The translations under genes were made by a program, and so were the position numbers. From positions 74,543,617-74,607,616 of the forward strand of contig NC_087063.1 of NCBI RefSeq assembly GCF_963678635.1: a DNA stretch of 64,000 nucleotides. The letters are read 5' to 3'. Under the pieces are notes generated by a model that was not told the origin of the DNA, made no database searches, and was given only the letters and a program-made list of their open reading frames with translations. Shown here in pieces: positions 24,101 through 33,700 of the stretch (position 1 is the stretch's first letter; each line of letters begins with the position of its first letter). The DNA is from Symsagittifera roscoffensis (Eukaryota > Xenacoelomorpha > Acoela > Convolutidae).

Positions 24101-24114
24101 TTGAAATTATCCAT
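15169..24114 (-). CDS. Copy B ORF2: ~2,981-residue protein with SGNH/GDSL hydrolase domain, env position
   Basis: Single uninterrupted frame. I take the start at MDNFNLDEL (24114) because A and C start there; the frame runs 15 bases further up in this copy. Residues ~180-222 form a charged coiled coil. Residues ~405-575 carry SGNH hydrolase blocks: ILGDSL (block I Ser), FGGAT (II), GTNDIS (III) and DGIHFDS (V Asp/His). Residues ~860-1040 look like a second, degenerate SGNH-like fold (ANSE for GDS, AGINDH for GTND). Then come a long unrecognised alpha-rich region, an acidic linker (~1645-1720), basic patches RRRR and KRKR, and a Cys-rich C-terminus. No signal peptide, convincing membrane span or fusion motif is seen, so it is not a typical envelope. 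Its role is unknown. Confidence 0.88.
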   Translation of the reverse strand: MDNFNLDELMDLAEAYVGPMVDAIYRRLIERDFALEDPEVVMLLTALINILGHDNRGDRPTEVLLMAAYGERGVLDRPNMRVMRWRNGALSGSDLANEPGLGSSRTYQPGEMPMPSKPKPGLTRMHREMNSEATSSGSPLRAAVPPKGAKVTQKVQTNQTIQDLDEMNDQLRSTKKELDDMTKTMLAMEEDRDMWRKLFEDCNKKQGQEIERLRQEYKERSEQVALTTSIEKMIPARDIPRGQSPMELLTPREMSQTTETRLPAETNRVTIPDPSDTLGDPVVEQTVRKLIETAGRLVANKNAPGSGVTAPYGTIDDTGRVQLSQTVIRQGISDVTPLRGSSKITERKVRKMPAKKVSRVIDVQKNNQLKYSFTGVPETDPRACFNRATWSPAVNLSGPPLGTSHLILGDSLVRVLTNLRTSWVTTVMAFGGATIAQLYRMVELMNPGRIPSVMILVGTNDISRGSDEQEALWESMMVCLFTTLWQKFSCAVLTVCTVPMNTRSLTVSGRRHNEGVMRWNNILRNLANRNAGRMILMDIEHELRAMDQARLTTDGIHFDSVEGQAWLNRVFQERLDELEAELFDTGVLKEEGTVSDMVITTFVPPNLETRLGTVPAAINYRQQSSSEPGRRTDVQDRLGEAPMRRTIHPRRRIGPVNQPIEEVAGTSRSDTRSETTSTSREERPSRGSLMWSRSIPSPWHIYKEELMKLDLQRVSFIEDARRMLNGATLSVSRLYSITGVDWLIAASINFSSTTALRFADLEGLPSNNTIGPVNARPLQDVRLNHDERNREERPGRFLTARAPIGQHVKIFRQLTTPPSHVKERVYPKQVNQDGDAQRYGGLTAIKKDESIFAAYDKAEMRKAKIMVVANSEFVYTSKSLFWPDVIMLAAVDLDLLQSVSLAIGVQRQTEMNPITIVFAGINDHIHSRGFLSRLRDPATAENAVWPAIKDILESMGEVVDATKEGSFNKVTLKVVFALSPGYAHLPDGLKFVYAMVALLSEGKYDVIISAPNRMIEVENLRPLKAELPAVWSDISNAMRGLKDHALHMLVLDEVLRLELSNFSRQLKLKPGIDDDHRVITAMSNDLWFRAMEVASEGTRRKNSLETRAQLEAMVLRTKPEANQWLHLNPRVAALGADAFQQGPVMITRIHAYLLKEVNLAENAGEKTAEFVNRMCQVTLETFWTQEVKGQEGFERTDSMLEGLGAGWTASFLAKVYPKVSHYLIKEFLQAVVKISIVELIALFVTFGAENFVKGPAILLTDGIQNLRLDGLLTLIAITHGNLAGLMKLTRCPEQMKEKVRNLDMQKSTDSWNKIRDLRHTLIQYLLQQNRFGTGEDETIEKEEDVRRHVGGMPLLTDLSLAMRTDPLALIRGVTEFVTVIYGPAVTFAFPDVKVEAYRRSVLHLNLISAVDGSALNWCEQQALRELMSEDLLFAKIAEPEMTVINFDDHFCDRMGEVERGHIEVFPKLWNLRPYDKTNGEITRVPRLTAAYHKVREETKDWGDYKKLPEAIPEFPLIRRMLLGAVSVVQTPRLRAFETNERRVGNFSATMDTYFVGRNAAVLQYTRFAYTDQATRRRISNAATPKPGRFDEEWEALGLAPMRMRGRTELPEASVILTSVRKEMKVAGVLQTRIFLAPFGCEEIKVVHGEEEDKSAGTLLIPRFQEEADKDEQGPSGSNRDKSEGDDGQGGNRQTEEPMQQDQAGGEDDRASTGGTSSLDFNIFSDLENNADTLETTEPADEGISTLEPPSAFMEMKRNLPESCSPGNTRNNDQRILMESPRRRRIEASARVPFLGTLPEEEWEVHHRDHESRTGCKLDRVAFMEEVWTVIQSYGTQSILKTGLNQPLMREVLDKLDECEGRLSELLIDSATDESEANSPIKMTPQDNEGEVVYLSRTRRGTMRSKMVIDKINAMKMKLGSRVMPRRIGKTKVDSEISMKAGNSAKRKRVEEVMDLGQGDYQLSGTDRILTDIAMVPPILMAGIKSTGYKSKRSDRTLTGATLEMEILSQCGESKMRDFKPSPMNHGKGSVAGQLTPVEYNRLTVSETVSIDEPTGGYMEMLEYRNSARGYVVALEDEKAMEGYLEMMLQGTTLKQKAYGTLASSDVEAETIEQLVSLPWKAVVLRYFEEEMRTTPRIHALVAVPYVRTELQLRFAWCMMGLTREEYDSEERKRSKEEKVFLMTNLRDLIVQEGAAVACAKRRDALCFIRFLIEQISVPALSTCVKMLKEGDERTKAMFLLAMLDMQQSKPMRVNMKEPEELEPMKKIDEIRRFSNKELRLTKESMGALPKSSEYCGPIKKKSYSYVSGIIGIAYNPFLSEDIRDCFFDYEQAVLLRFWTSRIVTTKSVNNPQAKLGLVLEEEVTAPSVPKSDKRVEFGLGFSDELLRTSLMAVWELMKPSWCPSPNADSILRATQDIQRELNADCNLRDLNIIYNVMITASKSNGEDRVELPGWGPEDWVKPGSCLAEVCGLEGHVCGSLDCVKTLEKQHKQLTVLFGDVVMKARTETELIADCHGGTDVNLVTALGFYSMFGSLESLLNLEQKHEMVTAISVEVFPGVLQTEQKYIGKWREAIETEMNIRHSETYCRPSGARYLVGSTLAPMCKSRYPVHFVAVDVKSTRTIVDQAFSVPKCVRLARMSEKSYELLCKMFSAVPERTKEELESILGKKFMGYVSGNFSDFEKQKQRGSTVTDYNAVDENDEIHRVMMEVEPLLEASGKRNWRSIMLTHDEFPCHCLLQTWWYPKRSNLVLIWDSGELLSMGLPDSSQPITIVIVGVMMAIRWLEAHVRENNRQEAPTREQLQKLDCLKDLDLFETMCKVLNIPMEVKKIWARKRLMPWFRANMTAWLYEYAKKHMSKHGRVYSEYQLDIGAGAFKRAFVTHRNAVTTAVKRISRTSERSGNEKAEMLKEDLERNVTLCLHNSFCRNRESNVDPLPCCKQRVEEQKCWRTASTSVRIVNDVLQDTETESAESVSQEEEMEH

Positions 24115-24512
24115 ACTGTTCTTCTCCAAATTTAATTTGATTTCGATTTCAAGTTTTGACTCAAGTGAGCAATTAAATGATCAATCAGGATCTAGAAAAG
24201 AAATCACGAATGTCACACTTGTCAATTTCACCCTAACATACATCGTTAAAATTTGCTTAAAGACAGTTCAGATAAAAAGATATTTATCCTAAAATTTATT
24301 AAAATCAATTGGTTTCTAAAATTTTGGAATTCGACCTAAGATTGGACAGTCCAAACTTTGGATCTATTCCCAAGATCGTCATTTAGTTGTTCATGGTCAC
24401 TAACCCCTACTTACCCATGATCTTAATAACCTAACACATAACATAACATCACGCACCTCTCACATATTACACACAACTTAGTATTTGGCCTAACGCACCT
24501 CTCGCACATCAC
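24115..24512 (-). other. Copy B spacer between ORF1 and ORF2
   Basis: Contains the acceptor-like tract (24192-24203, complement), the TTGGAC-x-GTCCAA palindrome near 24343-24355 and a degraded ATGTT microsatellite near 24430-24450. No gene. Confidence 0.7.
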
Positions 24513-25122
24513 TCAGCCTATACTTAAGTAATATTTCTTATGTAGATATACTTGTATGTTCGTATCAGAGAATATCACGTGTACAAACGCGTACAATTCC
24601 CGAGGATGCAGTCTTCCTCTATTTGGATCGTACACTGGAAGCGAAAGCTCCTTCACGTCCATTTCCACAATGAAGTCCCTCAGCCTCGTCAAAGACAAGA
24701 CTAGATTTTCTGGGTCCACGTGTTGCTTCTCTGTCGCCCTCGTTACCAGGAAGCATAAGTACTTTCCCGGTATTTGCGACACCGCCGGGGGTAAGGCTGC
24801 TACGCCCCCTATCCCTGGTCTTTGCTTCCAAAGGAATTCCACGTTTTTATATTCCCTCTTAAAATCTGCCGCTAGCGCCGTCCTAAAACTCATGTCTGCG
24901 GTGATTGCTATCGCACATGTTCTGTTTGTGAGTATGAAATCACTGTCTGTTAGTATTATGTTACTAGAATATTCATTTGGTAAATCAAAATATGACTCAA
25001 CTACCCTGCCTATGTCAGGTTTCTTAGGTTCTTCGCCTGTTTCTGCTTCTAAGTTTCCTGTTTCTCTTGCTATTCTCAATTTTTTTATTATCAAGTTTTC
25101 AGTGTGGGTAAGTCCTACCCCC

Positions 25123-25134
25123 ACTCCCCGGACA
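25123..25134 (-). promoter_or_regulatory. Internal polypurine-tract-like motif, copy B site 4
   Basis: Complement of TGTCCGGGGAGT, identical to the 3' polypurine tract motif and read in the F-V-R-G-V frame. It is followed in element sense by a G-rich run. Confidence 0.35.
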
Positions 25135-27620
25135 AAAATATCCATCGGCGTCCCCGTCGATCGCATACCGGGTATTAAGTCAAGATTAGAAGCTGGAATG
25201 AGAAGTTGTCCTTCCTGGGCAGCCCAGGAAGGATCATCTCGTTCGGTCTTAATGTATTTAGCGCTTTCGCGATCTACGTCTTGAATCGTAACGCTGTTCT
25301 TTTCAGGGTCTGATGTCATGTCGTTCAGCCACTCTAAGACACGCAGGTTCGTCAGGTCTTGTTCATTTGACTGCTGTTGCTCATCGTCGAACTCCACCTC
25401 GGGTTTTGACCAGTCGTCAACCCACTCATCGTTGTGATCATCGACTATGTCAATGTCCTGTGACACTGTTATTTCCTCTAAACCCACTACTTCCTCCACT
25501 ATTTTCTTTAGATCTATCCTATCCACTACAAAGTCGTCACCGTAAGGATTGTATTTCTTTCTTAGTCTCGTCCCGTCTTTCTGACGAGTCTGCATCGTGA
25601 ACGGAAGATCTGGTTCCATGTTCTTGGGAACCTTTGTCTGTTCGGAATCCTGCCAATCTTCCTCTGCGTAGGGCAAGGTTTCATCGTCCGCTTCGATCTG
25701 TTCGTTTGGATCCAGGTCCAATGGTGTATCCGTACCTTCCTCTACGACTTCGTTTCCATCGTTCTTCTCCCTGGTGCCTTTTTCATTGACCTCACAAGCA
25801 GGATCCATCATTAGATAATCCCCTTCTTCCATGTCTGCAGGTATACACCAGTCTTCTGTCGATGGATTGTGTGGCTTGATGTTCTCGTAGTGGGCGGCTC
25901 GGCCAGTACTCAGTCTATAAAAGCGTCCCTCTTGGTGCACCTCTGTAATCATGAAGGGTCCCCTCCACTTCTTCAGAAGCTTTTTAGTCCCTTTCGGTGG
26001 TATAACGTTCTGAAATACCCATACGTAGTCTCCCACCGAGTAAGCCTTTGCACCAGCTGCTTTCTTGTCGAATCTTTTCCTCTGCCTTGCCTGTGCCTGC
26101 TGAGTGTTTCGTCTACACAAGTCGTTCAACTCCTGTTGGCGTCTGATCACATCCCTCACGTAGACCTGTGGGGATGTTTTCTTTCCCTCATACTCTGGGT
26201 AGAAGAATGTCAAGGGTAAAGACTTCTCGTGTCCCGTCAGCATCATGTGTGGACTGACTCCAGTGGTGGAGTGTTGCGTGCTATTATAAGCTCCCATCAC
26301 CTGTGGAACGTATCTGTCCCAATCGGTCATGTACCTGGAACAATATACCCTCAGCATCGACACTAACGTCCTATTCTGTCTTTCCACTAAGCCATTCGTC
26401 TGAGGGTGGTATGTCGTGGAGTGAGCCTGAGCGACTTGTGACCGTCTCATAAGCTCTTTCGTAAGCTCGCCTACGAAAGCCGTTCCATTGTCCGATTGAA
26501 ACGTCATTGGACATCCGTGTCTTGCTATCCACGTATTGATCAGGTGGTCGGTGGTCGCATGTCTCTTCCGCCGAGGCAGTTATGCAGGGCACGGCCTCTG
26601 CATACTTCGTGAAGTGATCTATCATGACCAAGACTTGGTTGTAACCGCTGTCTGCCATGCATATCTTCTGGTGATCTATCTGCACCACCTCGTTGAATTC
26701 AGACGACTCAATTGATTGTAAAGGAAATCGCAACTTCCTAGGATCCTTGACCTGTTGGCATGACAGACATGCTGTCACCCATTTCTCGCATGCCTTTTTC
26801 ATCCCAGGCCACTCAAAGCGCTTCAGGATCCTCTGATACACTTTGTCGATCCCTTGATGGCCCATCTGATCATGCGACCTGAATAATAGTTCTGTCTGAT
26901 AGAGTTGCGGCAACACTATCGCGTTATATTTGTATAAGACCTTGTCTTCTTCTCTTCTCCTGCAAGCCACGATCCCGTCCTTGTTCAGATATAACCTCCC
27001 CTCCTTCTGCATGAAGTATTGTCTCAGGATCCTATAGCTGTCTTCTTCCAGGTCACCTTTGTCAGGTGCACCGTTTTCTATCCACCTTTTTAGGTTGCTT
27101 GTCATGCGATCATTTCTCTGCGCCCTTAGAAGGTCCGAGAGTCTGTACCTCGCCTTCAAATATGTCTTCATGACCCTCATTTGACAATTCATCTCATCGG
27201 GCTGATGTGTGTCTTCTTCCATCTTAACGCACCAAATCTTCGCCAACGGTTGTGTTTCTTGTTGAAACGGCTGAAGATCAGTCCTGATTACCTCTTTCTG
27301 CGGCAACAGGCTTATCGAACGTTTCGATACCGCTATCGTTTCTAAGTCATCCGCTGCGTTGTCAAAGACTCTTTCGCTTGGTATTAGGTATCGATCACTG
27401 TCAGGATCCTGGTACACCTCTCTGTCCAGGTCTCTCGCCCGAGTTTCCACTAGTAGCGTGTGTATCGCTAGTTCTGACAGTTCTGATCCCGAGGTGGAAT
27501 TCCTGTCGGAATAGGTATCCATTCCTGAGTTTCGGGAATCATTATCCTCCGTCGAAGGTGTTGTGCTGGAGACTGCACGCTCCTCCAGATCATGTCCGTA
27601 TTTCCTTCGCATCCATCTGA

Positions 27621-27764
27621 ACTCCCCGGACAAAACTTTGTTCTCTAGGTCCTGTTTCTCCTCAGGAATTTTCTCGTCTATCTCGGACTCCCCGGACAAA
27701 TTTCCTTGTCCCGGGTGTTGATCCTGTGATCGCTGGTTTTTCTCCTTATCCTTCTCCCCGGACA
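27621..27764 (-). repeat. Three internal copies of the polypurine-tract motif in the RNase H-integrase spacer, copy B
   Basis: Complements of TTGTCCGGGGAG at 27621-27632, 27687-27698 and 27753-27764, spaced exactly 66 bp apart. Each encodes LSGE with the same codons (TTG TCC GGG GAG), although Leu, Ser and Gly each have several. The surrounding residues differ, so this is not a simple recent tandem duplication of a longer unit. Confidence 0.75.
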
Positions 27765-30700
27765 AATAGTCTTGCAGCAGATTTTGTTTTACAACTCCAC
27801 CCTCTTTATCCCGGTCTACAAAGGTGACAGTTTTCTTTTGCTTGCCGCTCTCCCGTCCTTTCTGTCCGTAAGAAGTACTGGTTAAAATCTCTTGGGGTAT
27901 TGAGGATACTAGTTGCTGAACTATTGTCCTACAATCCCTCTTGTTCTCTTCGTGCTGTTGTCTGGACGGCATGATCTTCACTTTCTCACTGACTGTTAGC
28001 GATGCCACTGCTGCTGTCCACTCGGGGTCATCTCTGGTCACTTCTCTTTCTAACAATCCACCCAGTATCCGCATCACTTGTGGTGTGACTTGCACCGTTT
28101 TATCCAATAATGAGAGGCTGTTTATATTCATGCGAGAGAGTTCTTGCTGGACCAGGTTCGAATCTAAAGGGACTGGATCCTCCTTGGACAGGATCTTTAT
28201 CTCAGCTGCTTTCTCTACAGGTAACTCAGGATGCCCTGGAATTGGATGTCCAGACTTATCCAACCATCTCGTTAAGGGAAGCGCTTCATAAGTTTCTTTG
28301 TCCAGAAACGAGAATCCCTCCTTTACTTCCGCCTGATTGGCCTGCTTCTGCTCCAATCTTTCATAGAACTCAGTTTTCTTGCTGAGACTGTCAGCATTCT
28401 GATGTTTATCACGCATCCTATGTTCGATTATCATATGGTAGCCATCCAATCTGACTATCCATCTACCAATATAACTCTGATCCATCGAGTAGGTCTTCAA
28501 CCAGGATAACGCTCTGTTGTCCACGCGTAACTTGAAGGGAGCGCTCCCCAAGTATGCACGGTACTTTTCCACGAAGGTGACTACTGCAAACATTTCTGCT
28601 TTCGGTGCGCCATATTTCATCTCTGTGTCACTCAAGACCTTGCTGCCGTATGCAATGGGACGGAGGACTGTTCTTCCGTTCCATTCTTGCTCTTGATGCA
28701 ATATTCCTGAGATGGCCACCACCGATGCGTCTGTGTCAAGAACATACATGCCCTTTTCTGTAGGCATGCCCAGCACTGGCGCTTCGCACAGTTCCCGCTT
28801 TATGTTCTCGAAAGCAACTTGTGCCTCATCGTTCCATTCGAACTTTTTCCCTTTGTTGCGCATCAGCTTCTGCATCGGGTACACCTTGTCCGCGTATCCT
28901 TTTATGAATTCTCGGTAGTAATTGGCAAACCCTAGGAAGCTCATGAGCTGTGTGTCCGTTCTAGGAGCTTTCCATGTCAGCACAGCCTCTACTGCTTCTG
29001 GATCTGGCCTCACACCATGCCGGTCCACCATTCTTCCCAGGTACTTGATCGAATCCCTAAGGATTTCACATTTCGATGGTTTGCATTTCAAGCCTGCTCT
29101 TTTCATACATCCGAAGACCTCATCGAGTCGATCAATGTGATCCTCCAGGGTTGGTGTCGCTATGACTACGTCATCCACGTAGCACATCAAGAGATTCCCG
29201 TACTTTTTGGTCACTCCTGTCAAAGCCTGAGCCATCAGCCTTTGAAAGGTTGCTGTTGCATTGCACAAGCCGAAGGGCATCCTCTTCCACTGGTACAACC
29301 CCAATTCGCACGCGAAACCGGTTTTTTCCCTATCCTTTTTCCGCAAAGGAACCTGCCAGAAGGCAGAACCTAAGTCCAATGTGGTGAAGAACTTTGCATC
29401 ACCAAGTTTGGATAGGCTCTCGTCTATTCGCGGTATCGGGTACGCATCTTTAATCGTTACCGCGTTCAAGTAACGAAAGTCGCAACAAAATCTAAGCTGC
29501 CCCCCTTTCTTTTTCGCCATTACTACTCCGCAAGCCCATGGTGATTTCGAGGGTTCTATCATGTCGTATTCAAGCAACATTTCTATTTCCGCTCGGCACG
29601 CTTCCGATTTATGTGGCGTCATTCGCCTTGCGCCTTCCCTGTGGGGAACGGCGTCCTCTTCTAGTTCGATTTCGTGTTCGACGAAATTACAGCAACCGAT
29701 GTCCGCCTTATGTTTTGAAAATACTTCGGCGTTCCGATCTAGGAGGTCCCGCAATTTTTCAAAATCTCCCTCACCTATTTTTCCTTTTAAATGTTTTATT
29801 TCTGGCAAAACCGGTTTGTCAGAATCTAGTTCATATGACGAGGGGCGTTCCGGAAAATTCGAGCAGCTTGATAAGCCGTCGTCCGTTTCGGATTTCATTG
29901 AAAACAATTTACGAATAGATTTTAATTCATTAATTCTCTTTAAGATTTTATCTTTATTTGCATGATAAGGACAGTCTTTCACACTATATTTCTTCAAGTT
30001 TTGTGTCTCTTCATAGTCGGTCCTCATCGGCAATGCGTAACCAAGCTTCTTTCCACGCTGGATTGAAACCGTGGTGTCCAGTGTGTTCAACAACACACTG
30101 ACACACAGTCCGTTTCGCGTTACTGAGAAGCTCCGGCCTAAAATCACCGAACTCTGACTATTTGGATTCGGTACTAAGCAAACCTGTTTGCTATCACTTA
30201 ACGAATTTAAATTTCTCATTCTAAAAATTGCTACTACAGCTTGTCCTGGTTGTAACTTTACTTTTCTATCCAAAAAAACTGGTACCTTATTTTCATCTGT
30301 TATTATCCTATTAATGGGTCTCTTAACATACTTTCGGTCCGGGTTTCTAATCCGTATTAGACCGTTGTTCAAGTCAATCATCACGTCAAAATTCCTGACA
30401 AAATCTCTGCCCAAGATGAATTGGTCGGCGTCGTCCAGATTCTCTACCACCAGGAAGCTCATCCAAAGGTTCCGTCCTCCCATGTGAAGGACCGTCACCG
30501 GTGTTCTTCCGGCTACGTAGATAGCTCCTCGATTTGCAGCGGCTAGTCGGAGATTCGTAGGAATCAAATCTTCCCGCGTGAAGCCCATTCTCTCCCAGGT
30601 TTTTATCGGCATCACACTCACCACCGCGCCTGTGTCCAGAAGCCCTGTGACTCCGATTTTTGTTCCGTTGGTGTCAAGCAGGTGTGCTGTCACATCTGCT

Positions 30701-33700
30701 TCATATCCAATATGTACCGCGTCTTGTTCCATCATGGCGTCATGGCCTATCCTGCGGACTTTGAGTTCCTCTTCACCCAAATAGATCTGCCCCATTTGGT
30801 CATCATCTGTTGTTACGTAAGTCCTGGTGTAGATGCTGATTCCATCCACGTTCAACATTATTTGATACGGCCCATAGACCTCCAAGTAGCGTCCATGAAG
30901 TTTCTTCATGCGAGGGCCACCCGTCGTTAGTAGTGCTCGCACAGCTCTCGACTCAGTGCGTGGCTCCACCTGCCTCAGATAATCTGCATATGTGTCCAAA
31001 TGCATTAAAGTGAACTCTGATGGTTCACTCAAATTTCTTATTACCTGGTGTCCAGCCACTGAGATTATCGACTGTATCTTCTTTCCTTGCGGCGCCATGC
31101 CGAACCTCTTACCGGAGATCACTTTAAGTTTCATATCTAAACTGCTTGGTGTTTTCGTCTCCTCGAACTCCGTTGCCTCGAAGGTATTCAGCTGCTCCTG
31201 AAGCTTTTCATTTTCCAGTTCAAGTTTCACTTTTTGTTCGATCTCTTTCGTCACCAATTCCTGCTGTACTCTATTTAGAGCATCCTTTGCGGCTGCCTTA
31301 TAATCGATCTTGAAGTCATCGGCCGCAGTTGCTGGTTCCGGTTCACGTGCTTCTTCTGTTACCGCTTGCATTTTCTTTGCCGCCAGCTCTTGAGGTTTGT
31401 CCTTCCTGCGTGCCTCTGCTTCGCTCAAGAGTCGAGCCTTGCTTGCTTTCACTCCTGACAAAGCTTCTTCATGCCTTGGATGCTTGATGTCCGCCACTGC
31501 ATCCCAGAATTGCGGACAATCTGATTTAAAATGACCTTCCAAGTTGCAAAAGAAACACCTCGGGCCGAATTTCGCAATTACTCCTCTCATGAAATCCTCA
31601 TGGTCCAACTCTGACGCATCTTCGTCCTCGAGGCTAAAGCCTATTGCTTTCATGCCTTGTTTGTAAGCTGGACATGCTGACACATGATGGTCTGTTGAAC
31701 TACAATTAGCACAAGAGCGTCTCTTGTCCATATCGTCCCTCGGTTTGTACCAATTGTTCCCTTGATTTGCTGGTCCGTTGTTAAAATTGCCATAATTGTT
31801 CTTGTAATATCCAGATCTCGAAGGAGGTTTCAACAATAGATACTCTTTTGATTTGAGTCTCAATCCCTCCGGTGTTGGCGCATTAGTTGATAGTGGTGTG
31901 TAGTGCGTTGCTAACATCGTACGAAGTTCATCATTTTTCACACCATCGATGAATTTTGAGGCTACGGCCAGGTTCATCCTTCGGTTTGACTCATCCGGTT
32001 GGCTGCGTCTTCTCAGCATTTCCAAATCATCGAGAAACTTGTCTATTGTTTCATCTTCTCGTTGCCTCCGTTTCTCGAAGCGCATCATCGCCTGGTGCCC
32101 CTGCACCCCTGATCCGAAACGGTTTAACAAGATTTCGAAGATTTTCTCAGCAGTGTCACGTTGATACTGTTTCTTAGCCATGACACAGTTCAGGGCTGTC
32201 CCTTCTAAGTTGCTGGTGAGCGCGCTGCATTCCTGTCTCTCCGACAAGTCCTCTTCCTCGAAATGCAGCTTCATTACCTCTATCCAGGTATCAATACAGC
32301 CATCAGATTCGTCCTTGTAGCATCTTGGCTTCTTAAAGACTCTTCTGGACTTTTCACTGCGTTCATTGGTTCTAGATAACCGCGTCAGGAATGTCTCCAA
32401 AGACCTGTTCAGGGGTTCAAATGCTGTGGCCATTGCCGTAGCATCCCTTGAGAGTCCCGCTTGAGTGTCCTCACACCTTGTCGAAGGCTCTGTGTGCGGT
32501 GCATCCCTGCAATCCGAATCACCTTGAGCGTTTCCCGCTTGGCCCATATGACTCCTCCTCGGGCTTGTATGCCCCATGTTGCCAGAATCGCTTCTCCCAG
32601 TCGCATGTGTGCTTTGCGTTGGTCGTTCGTTCGAGGTTTGTCTGTTCCCCGTTGAACTCGCTCTACTGTTCGGGCCCCATGCTGTATTACCCCTTGTGGC
32701 ATAGCCTGATGAACTGCCCCTGCCTCTAGTGGATCCATACGTCTTCCTCCTTTGATGTTCATTGAAGTTCACCCTCGGTTCCCTGCTGGGACCTCCCGAG
32801 TTCGGCTCTCCTTCTTTTGGTCCACTCTTGCTGCTTAGTAGCCCGTCCAACCTATCCATGATAGCCTGAGTTCGCCTCTCCATCATCGCGTCTATCTTTG
32901 TGTCAAGAGACCCAAGAGACTGCTCTTGCTGAATTCTTAACTTCTCCATGTCGGCTCTTAAGCGTAACTCCCTCTGTTCCGCCTCTCTTGTCATTCGCGA
33001 CAAGTTCCTCGTCATATGTTCGTCCGTTCTTTCTTTCAAGCGTTTCTCGCTTCTGCCAACTTCTTGTCTGTTGCGGTTTATTTCTTCCCGCAGACTTTCT
33101 CTTTCAATGTGAACTGCTCTTTCCAGTTCACTCATCCTTATCGACATCTGTTCATTCTGTTCTCCTAAACTGCCCACTATGTTGTTTAAGGCTTCTTCTA
33201 GTGCTGCCCCGTTATCCATGAGTGGCGTCACTAGTGGTGGTGTAACTCTGTGGGTCCCAGGTAGCTTCGTGCTGGTAGAGATCCTGGCCTTTACTCTCTG
33301 TCTTGACCTTTTATCATTATTTATTTCAGGATCCGCTAACGCGTTGCTAAGCCCTCTGGTTCTACCCTCTTCAGGTTGTGGCTCTGAACTTGTCCTAATC
33401 GCGAAGTCTTTTGACTGGCCTGGTGTGTTTGCCTCTTTGCTTATTGTTGTCACTACACCAAATTTGTCCATGGTTCCAGTCTCTCCTCCGACGTATGCCT
33501 CGTTCTCCTGGATCGAACTGTTGAGGCTGACCTGAGATCCAAAGTCCCCTTGCTCTTCTTCATCCTCTTCCTCTTGGGATTCACCGTCATTTCCTGCTCC
33601 TCCTCCCATGCTGAATGGAAAGATGTTTCCGAAGGTGTTCTTCATTCTTTCTGAGAATGATGATGACGTTGTTTGTTTCCCCGTTCCGCCTGCCATCATA

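Noticed and set aside
24556-25284. Antisense open frame of 242 codons opposite the macrodomain-like end of ORF1, also present in A and C
   Set aside because: It mirrors a conserved coding region, has no recognisable domain, and its persistence is explained by similarity of the copies.
32409-32762. Arg/Gln-rich 117-codon frame inside ORF1, repeated in C and D
   Set aside because: Same-strand alternate frame of the Gag N-terminal region; kept only because the copies are nearly identical.
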